The notes under the pieces were generated by a model, which was given only the letters and a program-made list of their open reading frames with translations, made no database searches and had not been told where the DNA came from. The position numbers were made by a program, and so were the translations under genes. A stretch of 64,000 nucleotides of DNA from Spinacia oleracea (taxonomy: Eukaryota; Streptophyta; Magnoliopsida; Caryophyllales; Amaranthaceae): NCBI RefSeq assembly GCF_020520425.1, contig NC_079487.1:109836141-109900140 (forward strand). The letters run 5' to 3'. Positions 23,524 through 35,843 of the stretch are shown one piece after another; position 1 is the stretch's first letter, and each line of letters opens with the position of its first letter.

Positions 23524-23970
23524 TCATTTACATTCACATAAATAAGAAGAATTGCCGTATTCTATCCATATAATTGCTCCAATACCTTGTATTTTTAGCC
23601 GCCCAAATATAATAAACACAATCACAAACAGCAACGGTAATAAAATTTTAAAATTTTGGGATTTTTTGTCTCGCAATCCAAACACACAACAAATTGAAGT
23701 TCCTGGGAGGAATATGGATCTGAAGCCACGCCTTAATGGCAGAGAAGCAAGTTGCACTATGATCACACTCAAAAAATAAATGGTCAGTAATACATTTGTT
23801 GTCCCTGGAAACCCCATAAAAGGCAAGAATAGTAGAAGTACGAGCCTATATAAAATTGCCAACCAACAAATAAAACTATGCTTTGACACATTAATTGAAT
23901 CTATTCCAAATCCATCTTGACCAAGGTACATCAGGAAACTGACACCCGACCGAAATATAACCGATAACAA
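23524..23970 (-). pseudogene. LINE remnant, zinc-binding reverse transcriptase C-terminal region
   Basis: The minus-strand translation keeps VSKHSFICWLAILYRL, close to the zf-RVT block found after the RT domain of plant LINEs (PKHSFIxWLAxLxRLxT). It then has a CCVFGLRDKKSQNFK segment of the region that follows. The zinc-ligand cysteine cluster and flanking domains are missing or broken. I infer an old truncated non-LTR retrotransposon. Confidence 0.5.
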
Positions 23971-24602
23971 AACTGAGTCAGCTTACCCGACCGAAAAATG
24001 ACCCGAACCCAATTCAACACCCGACCCGATGTCAACCCGAAACCGATTATAACCCGATAAAACTTGTTATTGACTCAATTCGTGACAACTCATTACCTGA
24101 ATTTATGCGACCTGTTGACAACCCGATTTGTCATTGACCTAACTAAATAATAACTTAAATCAAGTTAATATTATTTTTTATAATTACCTAATCTAGAACA
24201 AGTGAAAAGCGTTAAACCAAATTTAACCAAATTTATAAAAGTTAATTATAAGGTTAAAACTTGACTAGACCTGATAGCTATCGTACCCGGTCTTAACTCG
24301 TGTCCGATGGTGAACCCCACCTGAATTTTAACCGACCCGATAATTATCCAATCCGAACTTGACCCGACTCGTTAAGACCCGAACCCGTAATTGTACCCGA
24401 CTAGAAAAAGACCAGACCCGAACCCGACCTATACCGAAATGGAAAAATAACCCGACATGACCCGACAAATTTTCAATCCGACCGAACCCGACCTGAACCC
24501 GACCTACACCCGGTGATCAAATGACCCGACACGATCCGACCAGATCATGACGTGATGACCAGACCCGGACCCGACTCGAGTAACCATTTTGACAGCTCTA
24601 CC
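23971..24602. repeat. ACCCGA-rich low-complexity region ending in a hAT-like motif
   Basis: Imperfect repeats of ACCCGACCCGA and ACCCGAACCCGA run through the stretch. It closes with ATTTTGACAGCTCTAC, the reverse of GAGCTGTCAAAAT, a motif often seen at ends of hAT-related nonautonomous elements. Related CGGGTCGG-type stretches occur at 33180-33480 and 34870-35060. The element identity is inferred. Confidence 0.4.
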
Positions 24603-25767
24603 TCTAAGCCATTTGTAACCACTATTAACAGATTAGAGCCTTCTTGAACCGGTAGTCCACCACTATACCCCGTAGCCTGTCTTTAAGGGAGCAAATGGCT
24701 CTCCAATACTAGCTTATAGAAATAGAGGGAAATAGCTCCACCAATCCCTACCTTTCATATACACATGTTGATCTATTTGACTTAACCCATAAGAGCATCA
24801 GCAACCATGACTGTGGCTTGCTGTCAACTGCTATTTACCCTCCCAAAAATTGTACAATGTTAACTTTGCTCCATGTCAATTTAGTCTCACACTTGACAGG
24901 GGTCAGATATATGACCCCTTGGACAACCAAATTGCAAGATGATTTGCTTGTTTTTCTATAATTTTTGTGGTTGGCTGTAGATAAACCAACAACAATGAGT
25001 TTAATTATTTTGCCCAAACTTTTTTATATGATTAATTGTGCACTTATACGTAGTACATAAATAGGTTAATTATCATTAATGTTTTTGTAATATTAATTAG
25101 TAAAAAAAATATTTTTTTTAATATTTTCTTAACTTAATTCAAGAAAGAAATTATAGTTACTAAAATTAGTAACTTTGTAGGAGAAATAATATGAGGTGAG
25201 ATTATGTGAAAAGTCGGTGAGAGAGACTTGTGACCTTGGGTCAATATTGTAGAAAAAAAGAAGAGGTCAAAGTAGGAGGTACGTCAAGTTAGTGGAAAAT
25301 GAGGTGTAAGAAGGAGAGAGATGAGAGAAAAATTATTTTACACTTGATCAAGAGTCAAGGATGCACATGGTCTAAGTAGTCAGCCTTAGCAGCCACATTC
25401 CAAGCATACTTGCCTATTGAAGCATAATTCCATTTAACAATATCATGCACATGCACCTAAACAACCAGGAGATTTAGGTTTGCAAACAATACTTTGGTAT
25501 ATATGACGTGACACATCTAACCGTGAAGAGAACATGTCCTAAATCAATACCCAAATGGCCAAATTTAATGTCCAAAAATGTCATCACTAAATGTTACGGA
25601 GTATGAATTATTCAATAATGTATAAAGATTGATGAAAGAACATTCAATAATGTATAAAGATTCTTCAAAAAAAAATGTATAAAGATTGATGAAAGAACAT
25701 TCAATTCTGGAAAACATAAAACTATGACTTGACTCAGTTTTCTCTAGTCCTGCCCCAAGCCTTCAAG
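24603..25767. other. Intergenic region, no gene; small direct repeats near 25.6-25.7 kb
   Basis: I see no coding region. At 25610-25710 a 28-bp unit (ATGTATAAAGATTGATGAAA plus ACATTCAA) is repeated with small gaps. The rest is AT-rich DNA upstream of the first membrane/Gly-rich gene. Confidence 0.4.
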
Positions 25768-25861
25768 TATAAGAAAGAGTAGTGTGTGTTATTTTGTTCT
25801 TCACATCAATCAAGGGAACACTAGCTAGAAACTGCATTAACTCATATTTTATTTGAAAAAG

Positions 25862-26197
25862 ATGAAAACATATGCTATAGTGCTCCTTGTATTGGGATGC
25901 CTTCTTGCTCTAATATTATTTATGTTCCTCATGATAAGATGTGTAAAGAAAAAGAAACAAAAGAATTTGAATGGCGACGTTGAAATTGGCGGAGTAAGAG
26001 GAATTAGTAGAGGTGCAAAAGATGGTGACATGGTCATTTTATCAGGAGATAGTGGCCGTGTATTGCCTTCTGCCGCGGTTATAGACTCCCTAGATAACGA
26101 CAACGGTAACAGCGGTGGTTCTGGTGGTTGTGGCTGTTGTTGTGGTGGTGGTGACGGTGGGGGAGGATGTGGTGGTTGTGGTGGCTGTGGTGGCTGA
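25862..26197 (+). CDS. Small membrane-anchored Gly/Cys-rich protein, paralogue 1
   Basis: Function unknown. The ATG at 25862 gives 111 residues and fits the MKxYxIVL start shared by the paralogues. An in-frame TTG upstream is not needed. One hydrophobic segment covers residues 4-25, followed by Arg26-Cys27 and a Lys-rich stretch (VKKKKQKN). The positive charge after the segment favours a cytosolic C-terminus, and Cys27 could be a lipidation site (inference). A middle motif reads RGAKDGDMVI, shared with paralogues 3 and 4. The tail (about 84-111) is Gly-rich with nine cysteines. A TATA-like TATAAGA is at 25768-25774. Single exon. It is first of four same-strand relatives within 14 kb. Confidence 0.75.
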   Translation: MKTYAIVLLVLGCLLALILFMFLMIRCVKKKKQKNLNGDVEIGGVRGISRGAKDGDMVILSGDSGRVLPSAAVIDSLDNDNGNSGGSGGCGCCCGGGDGGGGCGGCGGCGG

Positions 26198-27173
26198 TGA
26201 AGTGGCAACATTAATTATTATATTTAAGCCGTGTTCAAATCAATGCAAGTTTGATGTTGTTTATTGAAAAAACAAAGAGAGAATTTCTTCCATCATTCCC
26301 ATGTACTGTAATCTGTAATTAAACTCTATTTTTCTCAATTAAAAATTTAATGCTTGTAGCAATATATGTCTTACTATTCTTATTTGTTTATCACAATTTC
26401 AATTTCCAGTTTAACCAAAGGAGTTCACTGTAGAGGTAGATGGCGTTTTCGATGGTAGCGCTTTTGGCCTAGTTAAAACGCTACTTGTAACAAAATTATT
26501 GTTTTAAGCATTTAGCGACACAGATAGAAGTTGAGTAACTTTTCTCGACTAACAAATCCTATACCATTGAACACGGTTAGGAGCCAACATAAGCAAGTCC
26601 GGGTTATGGTCCTTGTGTTTTGACGTTGTTTCATTGTGGGCATTTGTTTAGTTTTGCTCTATTCTTCAATTATATACTCTGTTTTATTGTTAGTATATAT
26701 GGTTCATCTACAATTTTTTACCTTCGATCTTCATAATTGGCCTTATTGGCATATATTTGTCTATTGAGGTCTTTTAATTTATCACATGGTCTAGTCAAAT
26801 GTTTGGCCAGACTAGACTAGTTAGCTTTTTACCATCAGTGACTCTGCTATTTGTTTAACTAATACTTGATCTGGCGAATAAGAATTCATCATACTTCCAT
26901 TTTATAAGAATATTATATATTTATCGCTTTCTTGGACTTAACGACGACAAAATCATGGTCATTCATATACATTTAACTTGTTTGACAAGATTTATTTGTG
27001 TCTATATCTCTAGAAAAAGCCTACATAACGAATTAGTCAGGTAAACAGATCATTAGCATTTGCCAATAATTAATCATCCGAATTTTAAATTAAATCAATA
27101 TAAATAATTTGTCCCAGTCAATTGGGTATATCCTTTTCCTCAAATGCTCCAAAGTGCTAGCTTGCCTGCCTAG
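26198..27173. other. Intergenic region between paralogues 1 and 2
   Basis: AT-rich, no ORF or repeat that I recognise. It contains the 3' flank of paralogue 1 and the upstream region of paralogue 2. Confidence 0.4.
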
Positions 27174-27174
27174 C

Positions 27175-27185
27175 CATATAAATAG
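27175..27185 (+). promoter_or_regulatory. Candidate TATA box of paralogue 2
   Basis: CATATAAATAG lies about 125 bp before the ATG. It would give a leader of roughly 95 nt. The placement fits plant promoters, but it has not been tested. Confidence 0.4.
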
Positions 27186-27304
27186 TCAATTAGTCACAGT
27201 GATTACTAGTTTTCCTTGAGTTTAAGGAAGAGTATAGTGTTGTGAACTTCTTGTAACTTGTAAGATAATAACATTCATTAATTACTCTAAATTTAAAGGA
27301 GATA

Positions 27305-27865
27305 ATGAAAGCATATATTATTGTGCTTATAGTATTTGGCTCTGTTGCTGTTCTAAGCTTGTTGCTCTTTCTGATACTCAGATGCAGGAAAAGGCAGCAG
27401 CAAAAAAGCTCGGCGTTTCAGAGACCTGCAACCGCAATAGTAACTCAAAATGGCAAGACGAGTCAAGGTGTTGATGTTGAAGCTGGTAGAGGTGCAGGAG
27501 CTAGGGGTGTTGTAGCTTCTACTGCTGTTTTAACCACTGCAGGTTATGGTGGCAACGGTTATAAAGGCATAGACCGTGATCTTAATGCTAGGGGTGGTTT
27601 GATTGGTCGCAACCAATTGAGTGGTGGACCTGGTGGTTCACTGGCAACTGTGATAATGGTCACTGGCAGTGAGGGCAATGTTGGTGGTGGTGGTGAGGGA
27701 TGTAGTGGGGGTGGAGGTGGTGGGGAAGGTGGTGGTGGTGGTGGAGGAGGTGGAGGTGGGGAAGGCGGTGGTGGTGGTGGAGGAGGAGGTGGAGGTGGAG
27801 AAGGTGGTGGTGGTGGTGGTGGAGGAGGAGGAGGTGGAGAAGGTGGTTGTGCGGGTGGTTTTTGA
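27305..27865 (+). CDS. Small membrane-anchored Gly-rich protein, paralogue 2
   Basis: Function unknown; 186 residues, the longest of the four. MKAYIIVLIVFG opens a membrane segment (3-25) with Gly12, then Arg26-Cys27 and a basic stretch RKRQQQK. Gly12, Arg26 and Cys27 fall at exactly the same positions as in the other paralogues. The middle keeps STAVLTTAGYGG, aligning with STAVLASIDYGG of paralogues 3 and 4, but lacks their KDGDM motif. From about residue 126 the tail is almost pure Gly with regular Glu, encoded by GGT/GGA/GGC runs that probably vary in length between individuals. Only two Cys are in the tail, against nine in paralogue 1. Membrane topology is predicted only. Confidence 0.75.
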   Translation: MKAYIIVLIVFGSVAVLSLLLFLILRCRKRQQQKSSAFQRPATAIVTQNGKTSQGVDVEAGRGAGARGVVASTAVLTTAGYGGNGYKGIDRDLNARGGLIGRNQLSGGPGGSLATVIMVTGSEGNVGGGGEGCSGGGGGGEGGGGGGGGGGGEGGGGGGGGGGGGEGGGGGGGGGGGGEGGCAGGF

Positions 27866-27941
27866 ATGACGTACGGAGTATATATTGTGTATATTGTGTA
27901 CTAGAGTATTTTGGTAATCAATGTAAATATCCGAAAAAGGC

Positions 27942-28104
27942 TACATGTACACCTAGTGTACAAGATTCTCATGTACACCACACTTAATTTGTTGACATAT
28001 TATCAAACTACCTAAAAATTGAGAATGAAACACAATAAATATGTCATTTCAACCAATAAAAAATCATGGTGTACAAAATGTCTTGTACACTAGGTGTACA
28101 TGTA
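27942..28104. mobile_element. Short palindromic MITE
   Basis: TACATGTACACCTAGTGTAC on the left is mirrored by GTACACTAGGTGTACATGTA on the right, with an AT-rich centre and no ORF. It lies just downstream of paralogue 2. Superfamily not assigned. Confidence 0.65.
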
Positions 28105-28773
28105 GTAGCTAGGATACTAAATATCCATCAAATTTAAATCTGTTTACTGAAATGTAGTTATTGACAATTGCTCCAAGGCAATTTTGTAATCAAGTTCCCT
28201 ACAACTATCAATAAATTGATTGCATCATTGTTTGGTTATACCAATCATTGTGTGACTCGTGACATGATCTTTCGAGGTAGATAAATTCATTTCTATTGAC
28301 TATTAAACGAGCCGTTAATTCATCATGATATCATCATTTTGTTGAACTGAATTAGATAATATTGTGGATTTAATTATTCGTATGCTGATATACTTCGTAC
28401 TTGTAACTTGTTTGACGGGATTAGTAGATTTATAAACGTAAAATTGAATGGCATATATAATTAATTAGTCTTATGCATGACTGATTTACTCTATATTTTT
28501 CTTAACCAATTACTCCGTATATGTTTCTTCCATACAATTTAATAAAGCAATGTTTTATGATATCTATGCAACCTTTATGGAGATACCAATTAATGTAACG
28601 TATAATTACTTTTGGCAAAATACCAAATAATGTAAGAAGAATCACAATCTAAAGATGTATATGTACACGTAAATTTCAAATATTCAATACCACTTCCTAA
28701 AACCAACTAAATAAGTTGACACTATCAAAAAAAACAAAAATAGTTGATATTCTTGTACTAATTTTGTGGCTAA

Positions 28774-29090
28774 GAGCAAGATTAGCGCTAGTATAAGCTA
28801 AGACTTCCACATCATCTTTTTATTAATCAGATTCTTGTCGAGACCCTTTCAGATTTACTTAATTTTTCCACTTCACCCCTCGTACTCATTCAAGACTCCT
28901 AAAAAAAATAATAAAAAATAAAAAAAAAATAAGATTCAATTTACAATTTAAACGTCTTAAGTAGAGTCTTGGAATTCCAAGACTCTTGCTCAGACTTTTG
29001 TCATACTCTTCCACTTAAATGAGAGATCTTAGGTTAATACTCAATAAGACTATTGCTCAGACTATCGCTCAGACCTGCGCTAATCTTGCT
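28774..29090. mobile_element. Tourist-like MITE (PIF/Harbinger type)
   Basis: GAGCAAGATTAGCGC on the left mirrors GCGCTAATCTTGCT on the right, and TAA flanks both sides (28771-28773 and 29091-29093). TAA targets are typical of PIF/Harbinger MITEs. The interior has CTCAGAC/AGTCTTG repeats and no ORF. Confidence 0.55.
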
Positions 29091-29422
29091 TAAAGATAAA
29101 ATGTATTCACTTTTGGAAACATTCAATGGCATGATAGGTGAGATATCATACGATAACTTTTAAGTTTATAGATGAAACTTTTATTTTAATTAAGTGTAAT
29201 TAGAGTAACTTTTTACATCATTACATGCATACCGGTCACTGAAAATTAACCTATTGTTTCTTCATATCATGTACTCACGTTAAGTAACTACTCCGTACTT
29301 AAAGTTGGTTTATTTAACACGTAGAAAAGGACGACAGGATGAATTAGTCAAGTAAACATGTTATATACGACTATACAAGTGTACAAGAAATTATGTCAAC
29401 GACATCCTAATTTTTATTATGT
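29091..29422. other. Intergenic, nothing recognised
   Basis: AT-rich sequence between the Tourist-like MITE and the Mutator-like element, without ORF or repeat I can name. Confidence 0.35.
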
Positions 29423-29431
29423 TATGATTAA

Positions 29432-31034
29432 CGGTTTTTTCATGAAATGCCCTCGAGGTTTGCAAAAACGCACCAAATACCCTCGCGTCTTTCGAATCAC
29501 ATAATATACCCCTATTTTTGCCTAAGTTTGCACCAAATACCCCTAATCCGACCTTCCGTTAGTCCTCCGCTAAGTCATGTTTATAATTCACAGAATGCCC
29601 CTATTTTTAAACTTATTGCACAATATACACCTATTTGTAAACTAAGTTGCACTAAATATCCAAACTGTTTTTTTTTTTTTTTTCTTTTTCTCTCCATCCC
29701 TTCCTTCTCTTTTCCTGATCCATCTTCTCCGGTGCACTCCATTGTTCTACAACCGCCAACATAAGAATCAACGTGCAAACAATCAAATTCGAAAAATCAA
29801 TTACTTCCATTCACACTAATCGCCCACAAATTGGACTGAGATTGGAGAAACAAGAAAGGCGGACTCAGAGAAGAACATACGGGATTGAGCTACTTAAAAC
29901 ACAAAGGCTGCAAAAATTAAACCACTTTATCAAAGATATTCAGATCAACAACACTTACAACAACATTTACAGAGAATTCCTTAACTAAGTGCTTCATACT
30001 ATCTTAGTAGTAAGTCAGAAACCTTAGAATTAGAATTCGATTCTGGAAATCCACCACCATAAATCCATAATCAATGTCTGCTTCTACATTGACTCCCAAT
30101 TTTCTTCAAACAGTCTCCACTCAATTTTACTCACTCTCCCAATTCCCAATTCCCAACACCCTCAACTTCTCGAATTTCATTCAATTGCAAATCAAAATAC
30201 CCAATTTCGTCAAAATCAGCTTCAATTCTAACCCTAAATGCAGCACTTTTTGACCCTTTTGTGCTTCAAATTGCAGAAACTTTTGAAGACTCTCTCTCCT
30301 CTTCATCTTCTTCAACTCCCTTACCTGTGCAGAAACTAAGGGATTCGTCCTCTGAATCCCTTCTTTCTCTATTGCTCGTTGCACTTGAGTGGGTCAATGA
30401 ATCGACGGTGCAACCGAGGATGTTGAACCCTGGGCCGAGATCGGCCTCCGCCGGTGACCAGAGAACGGAAATCGGACGCCGTCGGCGATCAGAGAGCAGG
30501 AGGAAGAACAACTTCGTTTTTTTGCACCGCCGCGAAACTTCCGCGCCACCGGAGAATCGACAACCTTCCCAATGCGGCCACCGGAGAACGACCACCCTCC
30601 GCGAAGCCAAGTCGACCACCATCAGCATCTGATTTAAGTGATCCTCCGGATCACTGTCGGCAATCAGAGATCGGCCTCCGCCGGCGACCAGAGAGCGGAG
30701 ATCGGACGTCGTCGGCGACCAGAGAGCATGAGGATCTACCCAGAATTACTGGGTTTCGAGTAGGTTGAAGCTTGAAGAACAGGGGAGAGAGAGAGAAATA
30801 GAAGAATATGAGATTTTTTTTTTTTGCGTTTCTGTCAAAGGGAAGGTAAGTAAATGGGTCACAACACAATTAAGGGCAAAATAGTAAAACTCCACTAACG
30901 GTAGACTAACGCCGTTAACTGTTAGGTGCATCTCATGAACAGTACGGATAAATAGGGCTATATTATGTGAATCGAAACACGCGAGGGTATTTGGTGCGTT
31001 TTTGTAAACCTCGGGGTATTTCATGAAAAAACCG
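29432..31034. mobile_element. Nonautonomous Mutator-like element with long terminal inverted repeats
   Basis: The termini are long inverted repeats (about 90 bp each). The left begins CGGTTTTTTCATGAAAT and the right ends ATTTCATGAAAAAACCG. Further in, GGTGCGTTTTTG mirrors CAAAAACGCACC. Nine bases flank each side, TATGATTAA (29423-29431) and TACGATTAA (31035-31043), with one mismatch; a 9-bp duplication is the mark of Mutator-like transposons. The interior has no transposase. At 30430-30770 a GC-richer segment carries two copies of a GATCGGCCTCCGCCGG unit. It could be captured gene DNA, but no protein family is recognisable. Confidence 0.75.
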
Positions 31035-31157
31035 TACGATTAATCTTAGCTTATCTTAGAGATTGACGGATTAGAAAAAAAAGAATTAGTCCATTCAACC
31101 ATGGCATTACTTGCATTAGTTTCTCATCTATTTAAGAAAGTATTAGTTTGATTTCCT

Positions 31158-31166
31158 ATAAATATA
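31158..31166 (+). promoter_or_regulatory. Candidate TATA box of paralogue 3
   Basis: TATAAATAT lies about 55 bp before the ATG, inside the duplicated segment, and would give a short leader. The same sequence precedes paralogue 4 (39131-39139). Confidence 0.45.
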
Positions 31167-31216
31167 TATATATATAAATCTGCCATAAGTTCTAAGGAAC
31201 ATTATATTTGAACAAG

Positions 31217-31519
31217 ATGAAAGTATATGTTATTGTGCTCATAGTTGTGGGCTTCCTTGTTGGTGCGCTGCTGTTACAATTTATGCTGAGCAGATGCTCA
31301 AAGAAGCAACCAAATGGATCCACTTTGCAGAGACCTGTTGTTATGAGTAGGCAGAGTAGGGGTGTAAAAGATGGTGATATGTTCATTTTCGCTGGCGCGG
31401 CTGCAGGTGGTTCTACTGCTGTTTTAGCTAGCATAGATTATGGTGGTAGCGGTGATGGAGGCGGTGATGGAGGAGGTGATGCGGGAGGGGATGGCGGTGG
31501 TGGATGTGGTGGTGATTAA
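31217..31519 (+). CDS. Small membrane-anchored Gly-rich protein, paralogue 3
   Basis: Function unknown; 100 residues from the ATG at 31217, which aligns with the starts of the other paralogues (an upstream in-frame TTG is not used in this reading). A membrane segment spans residues 3-25 with Gly12. Arg26-Cys27 and SKKQPNG follow. The RGVKDGDMFIF motif matches paralogue 1, and STAVLASIDYGG matches paralogue 2, so this copy carries both halves of the family pattern. The tail is short, Gly/Asp-rich and has one Cys. Its protein is identical to paralogue 4. Confidence 0.75.
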   Translation: MKVYVIVLIVVGFLVGALLLQFMLSRCSKKQPNGSTLQRPVVMSRQSRGVKDGDMFIFAGAAAGGSTAVLASIDYGGSGDGGGDGGGDAGGDGGGGCGGD

Positions 31520-32472
31520 ATTGGCAGTAGATATTGTGTATATTTTTATTATTTTGTTAAGAGTATAGGCTGTTCTTACACTCCACGAACAAATGGGAGG
31601 GTTCTTACATGGAGTGATCAGGGACAATTCATGGGAGATTGGAAATATTGACCTTGAGTTAGTGGTGTAATTATGTTGATGAAAACTAGCTTGTTGAAAA
31701 TTATGTGTTGTACATATATATACTATAAGATGAAACAATGAGATGTACTTGCATCATTGTAGATTCTGTGTTAATTGAAGGTTAGCCCTGTTGTTTCTAG
31801 TTGTGAATTTATGTTCTATCACGTCAAATAAAACACAATGAAAAACGAATCCATGCTAGGAATAGAGTAGAAGGTAAAAACATGTAACAAAAATATTATG
31901 ACATCTATAAAAGAAATTTGAAATTAATATATGTGAGAGGGGTCGTTTTTTCACATATCAGATATGTGTGGCAACACACACATCAGCTAAAAGACAAAAA
32001 AGGAAGTACCATTCACGTTAAAAAGGTACCATTCTGTAAAAAAAAGTACCATTTTTGTTTAAAAAAGTACCATTTAATTTCTTTTTTGTCCTTTTTCCTA
32101 TTTTGTCTTTTGTTGTGATATGTATTTGCAAACGCATATCTGATATCCGATACTTCCTCATATGTGAGATCGTAAAGACACTGAGTAGAGTAATTTACAA
32201 TATGGAATTCGTTCACCAATTAATTTATTCAACTGAGAAATAAATTTTAGTTACATAAATCTAAGATCCAACTTAACCCTTAAAAAAGTGACAAAATGAA
32301 GGGATTCTCTTGCCAAACCAAACAATGTAAAATGATTGAAAAGGGAAAATCGTTTTTCATGAAAACGTTTTACACCCTACCAAACGGAGCCTAAATAACA
32401 CAATCACGTGACTATTAATTCTGAAGTGGGGGAGTAAGAATAAACATACCCTGCAGCATGGGAAACTTAAAT

Positions 32473-33607
32473 TGCGTGAACAACACGGGGATGAGGTAAG
32501 AACTCTTGTACAATTGTGAATTTCAACAAATTCATGTGGATTTGACATCACGTACTCTTGTGTAAATTCTTGCCTTTTTTAACATTATTATGATTTTCGG
32601 AATGGTTAGATCTTGAAGTAGAATGATCGTATATATGGCTATAATATGTCATTTGGATATACTGTCATTGATTATTTGGTTACTGTCATTGTTGTATTAA
32701 ATTTAGTCATTTGATTATTTGATTACTGTCAATGTTGTATTAAATTACGTCATTGATTATTTGGCTATTGTTTGTTTTGTTTTCATTTCCTTTTCTAGTT
32801 GTGTTCTAGAATAATTATGTTTTCTGGTATGAATTTTGTCAATGTTTTTATAAATGTCGTCATTGTTTTTATAAGTATTGTCATTGTTTTTATAAATAAT
32901 GTCACTAAGGACCGGAGGAAGCATTTGTTGACTTGTCAACAAAAACACGTGAAATTATTAAATTGCCCCATGTATGGACAAATACACCCGTTGGTTACCA
33001 ACGGTGTATCACGCCTCCGTTTAACACCAAGACTGGCCCTCATGTCATCCTCGCTTTACACCATAACTAACTTGTCAACCGCCCCATCTAATAATATAAA
33101 TGATATACATTGATGCCTATGTCTACCAACCAATTCGCCCCCTTGTTATCGTGTCTAGAGTTACTAACGAGACCAGGTAAACGGGTCGTTTGAATCGGAT
33201 TCGGAACGGATCCATTCGGGGGATTCGGATCGGATCCATTCGGGTGGGGTCATTTCGATTATTATTCTTCAGGGTTGGTTTCGGGTATGGAACAGGTCTA
33301 TTTGGGTTTCAGATTACTTCGGGGTTTTTTAATTGGGTCATGTCTCTTTCGTGTCAGGATTTTCTGTCAATATCGGATCGATTCGTATCAGATCGGTTCA
33401 TATCAGATCGAATTTTTCGGTTTTATCGGATTTTTCGGGTTAGATCGAGTTTTTGGGGTTGGATCAGATTTTTCGAGCTTTGATTAGGTTATTTCTCTTT
33501 AGATTTGGTGGTTACTGTCATAATATTGTCAAAGGTTTTTCATATAACAAAAAAGAGTATAAATTAATAACTAAAAAAATTAATAACAATAATAAAATTT
33601 CGTAGTA
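32473..33607. other. Intergenic region with TCATTG-type tandem repeats and CGGGTCGG-type repeats
   Basis: No gene recognised. At 32645-32765 units of about 55 bp (TACTGTCATTGTTGTATTAAAT plus ATTATTTGG, imperfect) repeat. At 32837-32904 a 22-bp unit with GTCATTGTTTTTATAA repeats three to four times. At 33180-33480 there are CGGATTCGG and CGGGTCGG-type low-complexity repeats. Short ORFs here look like by-products of repeats. Confidence 0.45.
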
Positions 33608-33627
33608 ATAATAATAATAATAATAAT

Positions 33628-34402
<775 letters not shown>

Positions 34403-34490
<88 letters not shown>

Positions 34491-34751
34491 GTATGCGGCA
34501 CGTTGTAGGGCGCTGGGTTACGGTTTCCTTCCTTTTTCCTTCTCTTCTTTTGGGGAATTAGAGAAAGGGGCTGTTTCTTTGCTGAAGCGGGTTCAGACGT
34601 ACTCCAGGGCTCAGGACATTGGGGCGCGGGCAGCTTCCCATATTTTCAGCAGGATCGGGTTCGCCATAGCTAGAGGAGTGGGGGCCCAGATTGTATCTCG
34701 GCTCCCCTCCAACTTCTTGTAGTTCATTTGATTTTTGTAGCTTGTTAAGCT

Positions 34752-34828
<77 letters not shown>

Positions 34829-34840
34829 TAATAATAATAT
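34403..34840 (+). pseudogene. 5'-truncated LINE 3' end with (TAA)n tail, copy 2 (RTE-like)
   Basis: After a (TAA)n run (34403-34489) the same LINE 3' end as copy 1 starts further in, at the YAARCRALGYG region (34491), and ends with the same stop and 3' UTR near 34745. A (TAA)n tail runs to 34840. The two copies are very similar, so they are related insertions or a local duplication through the simple repeat. Confidence 0.55.
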
Positions 34841-35216
34841 GCAAATTAATCTAAAAAAACTTGTATTTAATACTAATTGGTAAGTTCGAGTTGCTCTTCG
34901 GTTTAAATCGGTTCGGGTTGATTTAAACTTTACAGTTATTTTCGGTTCGGGTTAATTTGGTTTAGTGTGAAGATCGGTTCCGATACTTCGGTTCGGGTCG
35001 TACGGGTATTAGGTCATTTAAGGTCAAATCACTTCCGGGTCGGTTTCGATTTTGGGTCGGGTCCATTTGATTTACGGGTTAATTATGGATAGTTGTTTCG
35101 GATCAATTTTGGGTTACACATCGACTCAATCGAGACGATTTATCAATTTAGGTCTCGGTCAGTTGTGCCAGATCTACTTCCAGCCAAATCAATCATCAAG
35201 CAGTTTTTTTCTACCT
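34841..35216. repeat. CGGTTCGGGT-type low-complexity DNA
   Basis: Imperfect TCGGTTCGGGTT and GGGTCGG repeats, no gene. Similar in type to 33180-33480 and the reverse complement of 23971-24602. Confidence 0.4.

Positions 35217-35843
<627 letters not shown>

Larger units (their letters stand above)
31074..32472 (+). repeat. 1.4-kb segmental duplication, copy 1 (contains paralogue 3)
   Basis: This segment recurs at 39047-40445 at a constant offset of 7973. The only differences I noticed are near 32141 (C versus G) and near 32466 (A versus G). It includes the TATA region, the whole gene and about 950 bp of 3' flank with GTACCATT-type short repeats (about 32007-32072) and an imperfect inverted repeat around 31947-32150. 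Confidence 0.9.

Noticed and set aside
23524..23970. 148-codon minus-strand ORF as a membrane protein gene
   Set aside because: The hydrophobic translation is a decayed LINE C-terminal region, with conserved KHSFICWLAIL-type residues.
25853..25861. Upstream in-frame TTG as start of paralogue 1 (also 31208 and 39181)
   Set aside because: The ATG three codons later aligns exactly with the starts of all paralogues, and plant genes rarely start at TTG.
27669..27869. Val/Glu-rich ORF overlapping the end of paralogue 2
   Set aside because: A frame-shifted reading of the Gly-codon repeat.
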